This document shows positions 4,726 through 6,985 of a stretch of 6,985 nucleotides of DNA, piece after piece. Location of the stretch: positions 466 to 7,450 of the forward strand of contig DEDQ01000032.1 in the NCBI GenBank assembly GCA_002350065.1, given 5' to 3'. A program made the position numbers and the translations under genes. The notes under the pieces are model-generated. The model made no database searches. It was not told the DNA's origin and saw nothing but the letters and a program-made list of their open reading frames with translations. The first letter of the stretch is position 1; each line of letters opens with the position of its first letter. The stretch comes from Ruminococcus flavefaciens. Lineage in GTDB: Bacteria; Bacillota; Clostridia; Oscillospirales; Ruminococcaceae.

Positions 4726-6942
4726 ATGAAAGAGAACGATGAGAAGCTTAAAGAAATGCTCACAAACGAAAAAGTACCGGAGCAGCTCAGCCCCGACAAT
4801 ATAAAGATAATGCTCGATGCGAAAGCTCCCAAGAAGAAAAGAAGCGGCATCTCCGTTGTCGGCAGGATAACAGCCGGAGCAGCAGCCTGCGCAGTTATCG
4901 CGGGCTCGTATGCAGGAGCGGCTCACATGATGAAGAACAGACCCGGCAAGAGCAGCGAGAGCTCCGTTGTGACGACTCAGAACGGCGAAAAGCAGTCCGG
5001 AAGCGGCAGCAAGACTTCTGAAAACAAGGCTTACATGGTAGGCGCGGAGGACTATTCCGAGATATACGCTATCATGAAGAAGGCTTCCGAGAACTACGAC
5101 AAGCAGATGAAGGATACCCGCGTTTATGGCGCTGTGACTAATGAGGCTGTCATGGAAGACGGGGTTCAGGCAGAGGAGTCGGAATCGGCAGAAGCTCCTA
5201 TGACCAACAGCGATGCAGCTTTTTCTGGCGGAAAGGGCGGCGACGAGGAAACTCCCGAGTATTCCGATACCTTCAATCAGGAGGAGGACGTCCTCGAAGC
5301 CGATATCACCAAGACTGACGGCAAAAACATCTACTACATCTACAACGACTACGAGCATATGTCAGACAAGTTCTCCGGCGGAACTCCTTCAATGAACATC
5401 GCATCTGTCAAGGACGGCAAATTCACCGGCTCTAAAACTATCGACCTCACTCCCGACCTCGACAGCGAATACATTGAAGTTACCGTTTACGATATGTACC
5501 TCTACAACGACATGATAGAGGTCATCGGTCACGTAAACAACCACCCGGCATACTACTACGACGACTATTATACTAATGACGAGCCGTGGTACGAGTTCAA
5601 GGACGATGAGGAGGATACCAAACAGAAGCAGGAAGAGATAGACTACACCTTCGTATCAGTCTACAGCAAGGGAGATACTCCCAAGCTCATCGGAACATAC
5701 TATCAGGACGGCAGCTACAGCGATGTAAGAATATCTCCCGATGGCTATATGTACCTCATTTCGAGCTACAGCTCGGCATATTTTGACGTGGTCGAGGACG
5801 AGGAGGACGTCAAGCAGTATATCCCTGCCTGCGGGATCGGTTACGACGTAGAGTGTCTCCCGCCCGAGGATATCCTCCTTCCCGATGATGATATCGAGCC
5901 TGTAAAGCTCCTTAACTATACTGTTATCGGCAGCATCGACCTCAACGAAAAGGGCAGCTTTGAAGAAGTCGAGACCAAGGCGCTTGCCGGCTTCACGGGC
6001 AATATCTACAGCTCTAAGGACAATATCTACGCGGCTTGCGGCTGGCAGGATACCGATATCACACGTATCGCTATCAGCGAGGGCAGCATAACTCCCGAGG
6101 CTTCGGCTACAGTAGAGGGATTCGTAAACGACCAGTTCTCGATGAGCGAGTACGACGGCTACTTCCGCGTAGCGACCACTATCAACAAGTGGGAGGACAG
6201 AAACACGATGTTCTCGTCCATGTTCGGCACCTACAGAGACCCCAAGCACGAGCACAGCAACAGTCTCTACGTCCTTGATATGGACATGGAGGTCGTAGGA
6301 AGCGTTACCGGCTTTGGTGCTGACGAGAATATCAAATCCGTGAACTTCAACGGCGACATGGGATACGTTGTAACATACGAGCAGACAGACCCGCTCTTCG
6401 CGATAGACATCAGCGACCCGACAGCCCCCTTCATTACCGACAAGTTCAAGATAAACGGCTACAGCACATATATGCAGAAATGGGACGACGGACTTCTCCT
6501 CGGCTTTGGCGTTGACGCAGATTCAAATGCTATCGAGACCGGCGTAAAAATTGTAATGTTCGACAACTCCGACCCGTATGACCTCAAGGAAGTCGGCTTC
6601 GAGGCGCTTAATCGTTCAGAACATAGCTGGCTCTCATCACAGGCTGTATACGACCGCAAGGCTCTGCTGATAGCTCCCGAGAAGAATCTCATCGGCTTCC
6701 CTGTTCGGATATACGAATACGAGGAAGAGAAAGAAGATATGCGCTATGTATTCTACTCATACGAGGACGGCGAATTCGTAAAGCAGGGAGATATAAAGTA
6801 CGATACAGATGACGAAACCGGTCAAGATATTGGCTTTGACAGAGCAGTCTATATCGGCGGATATGTATATGCACTTTCGTCCGAAGCATTCGTATCAGCT
6901 TCTATCGACGGCTTTGACGTTATTGACATAGCAAAATTCTGA
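4726..6942 (+). CDS. Single-pass membrane protein with extracytoplasmic beta-propeller (PF09826 type); putative anti-sigma factor
   Basis: The protein has 738 residues. Residues 1-40 are a charged, soluble N-terminus with VPEQLSPDNIKIML (17-30), ending in KKKR (36-39). Residues 42-66 form one Ala/Gly-rich transmembrane helix; the positive-inside rule puts the N-terminus in the cytoplasm. A Ser/Gly/Glu-rich linker (about 70-177) follows. Residues about 178-735 match the secreted beta-propeller family PF09826 (COG4880). Signatures are EADITKTDGKNIYYI (191-205), DQFSMSEYDGYFRVATT (469-485), VNFNGDMGYVVTYEQTDPLF (539-558), AIDISDPTAP (559-568), HSWLSSQAVYD (633-643) and KNLIGFPV (653-660). A Tyr/Asp/Glu-rich insertion lies at about 276-307. 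The molecular function of the family is not established. Its place directly after an ECF sigma gene, together with its topology, suggests the cytoplasmic tail holds the sigma factor and the propeller senses an external signal, as in RsgI- or RsiV-like systems. That role is inferred: no ZAS zinc-binding motif (HxxxCxxC) is present. Alternatively it is merely a regulon member. Confidence 0.85.
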   Translation: MKENDEKLKEMLTNEKVPEQLSPDNIKIMLDAKAPKKKRSGISVVGRITAGAAACAVIAGSYAGAAHMMKNRPGKSSESSVVTTQNGEKQSGSGSKTSENKAYMVGAEDYSEIYAIMKKASENYDKQMKDTRVYGAVTNEAVMEDGVQAEESESAEAPMTNSDAAFSGGKGGDEETPEYSDTFNQEEDVLEADITKTDGKNIYYIYNDYEHMSDKFSGGTPSMNIASVKDGKFTGSKTIDLTPDLDSEYIEVTVYDMYLYNDMIEVIGHVNNHPAYYYDDYYTNDEPWYEFKDDEEDTKQKQEEIDYTFVSVYSKGDTPKLIGTYYQDGSYSDVRISPDGYMYLISSYSSAYFDVVEDEEDVKQYIPACGIGYDVECLPPEDILLPDDDIEPVKLLNYTVIGSIDLNEKGSFEEVETKALAGFTGNIYSSKDNIYAACGWQDTDITRIAISEGSITPEASATVEGFVNDQFSMSEYDGYFRVATTINKWEDRNTMFSSMFGTYRDPKHEHSNSLYVLDMDMEVVGSVTGFGADENIKSVNFNGDMGYVVTYEQTDPLFAIDISDPTAPFITDKFKINGYSTYMQKWDDGLLLGFGVDADSNAIETGVKIVMFDNSDPYDLKEVGFEALNRSEHSWLSSQAVYDRKALLIAPEKNLIGFPVRIYEYEEEKEDMRYVFYSYEDGEFVKQGDIKYDTDDETGQDIGFDRAVYIGGYVYALSSEAFVSASIDGFDVIDIAKF

Positions 6943-6985
6943 ATCACATGAGCAAAAGCGGCTAAAGGATAAAGCCGGTACTCGT

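Noticed and set aside
4588..5358. 256-codon open frame on the minus strand spanning the sigma gene end and the propeller gene start
   Set aside because: It overlaps two well-supported + strand genes and has no recognisable domain. Its valine/leucine-rich look comes from reverse reading of acidic codons.
6959..6977. Hairpin CGGCT/AGCCG after the last gene as its terminator
   Set aside because: The stem has only five pairs with a 9-base loop, and no T-run appears before the window ends. The AAAGCCGGTACTCGT at the edge might be the left arm of a larger terminator, but the other arm is outside the window.
1..6985. CRISPR array, tRNA, rRNA or transposase gene
   Set aside because: No regularly spaced direct repeats, no tRNA-like cloverleaf and no transposase or integrase motifs were found on either strand.

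Overview
The window looks like chromosomal DNA from a fibre-degrading, dockerin-bearing gut or rumen Firmicute, most likely a Ruminococcus-type member of the Oscillospiraceae. The reasons are a type I dockerin fused to BspA-type leucine-rich repeats, strong AGGAGG ribosome-binding sites, housekeeping promoters of the TTGACT-17-TATAAT type, and a clostridial pairing of an ECF sigma factor with a beta-propeller protein. All supported genes lie on the + strand. The genus is inferred from gene content, not from a marker gene.

Region by region: positions 1-50 hold a strong intrinsic terminator for a gene upstream of the window, perhaps followed by a weaker second one. A near-consensus sigma-A promoter (156-184) then drives a single-gene unit. 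This gene (223-1113, TTG start) encodes a predicted lipoprotein with four LRR_5 repeats and a C-terminal dockerin, and it is closed by a clean terminator (1125-1158). A second promoter (1190-1218) begins a tight three-gene operon: a secreted GH25 muramidase (1278-2006), a class I mannose-6-phosphate isomerase (2021-2980) and a ROK-family glucokinase-like sugar kinase (2997-3962), with gaps of 14 and 16 bases. The last two enzymes together can feed glucose or mannose into glycolysis. The link to the muramidase is positional only.

Directly at the stop codon of the kinase lies a roughly 90-bp imperfect palindrome that resembles a MITE or small dispersed repeat (3962-4051). Next to it is a long 23-bp hairpin followed by a T-run (4054-4110), the likely operon terminator. 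An ECF-like promoter candidate (4119-4144) precedes the last unit: an ECF sigma factor (4184-4699) and, 26 bases downstream, a 738-residue single-pass membrane protein (4726-6942). The latter has a short cytoplasmic N-terminus, one transmembrane helix, a Ser-rich linker and a large extracytoplasmic PF09826-type beta-propeller.

The most interesting element is this last pair. Gene order, topology and promoter suggest a transmembrane signalling module in which the propeller protein acts as an anti-sigma factor with an external sensor, although its N-terminus matches no anti-sigma domain I can name with certainty. The surface dockerin lipoprotein, the wall hydrolase and this putative envelope-sensing module together give the window a cell-envelope theme.
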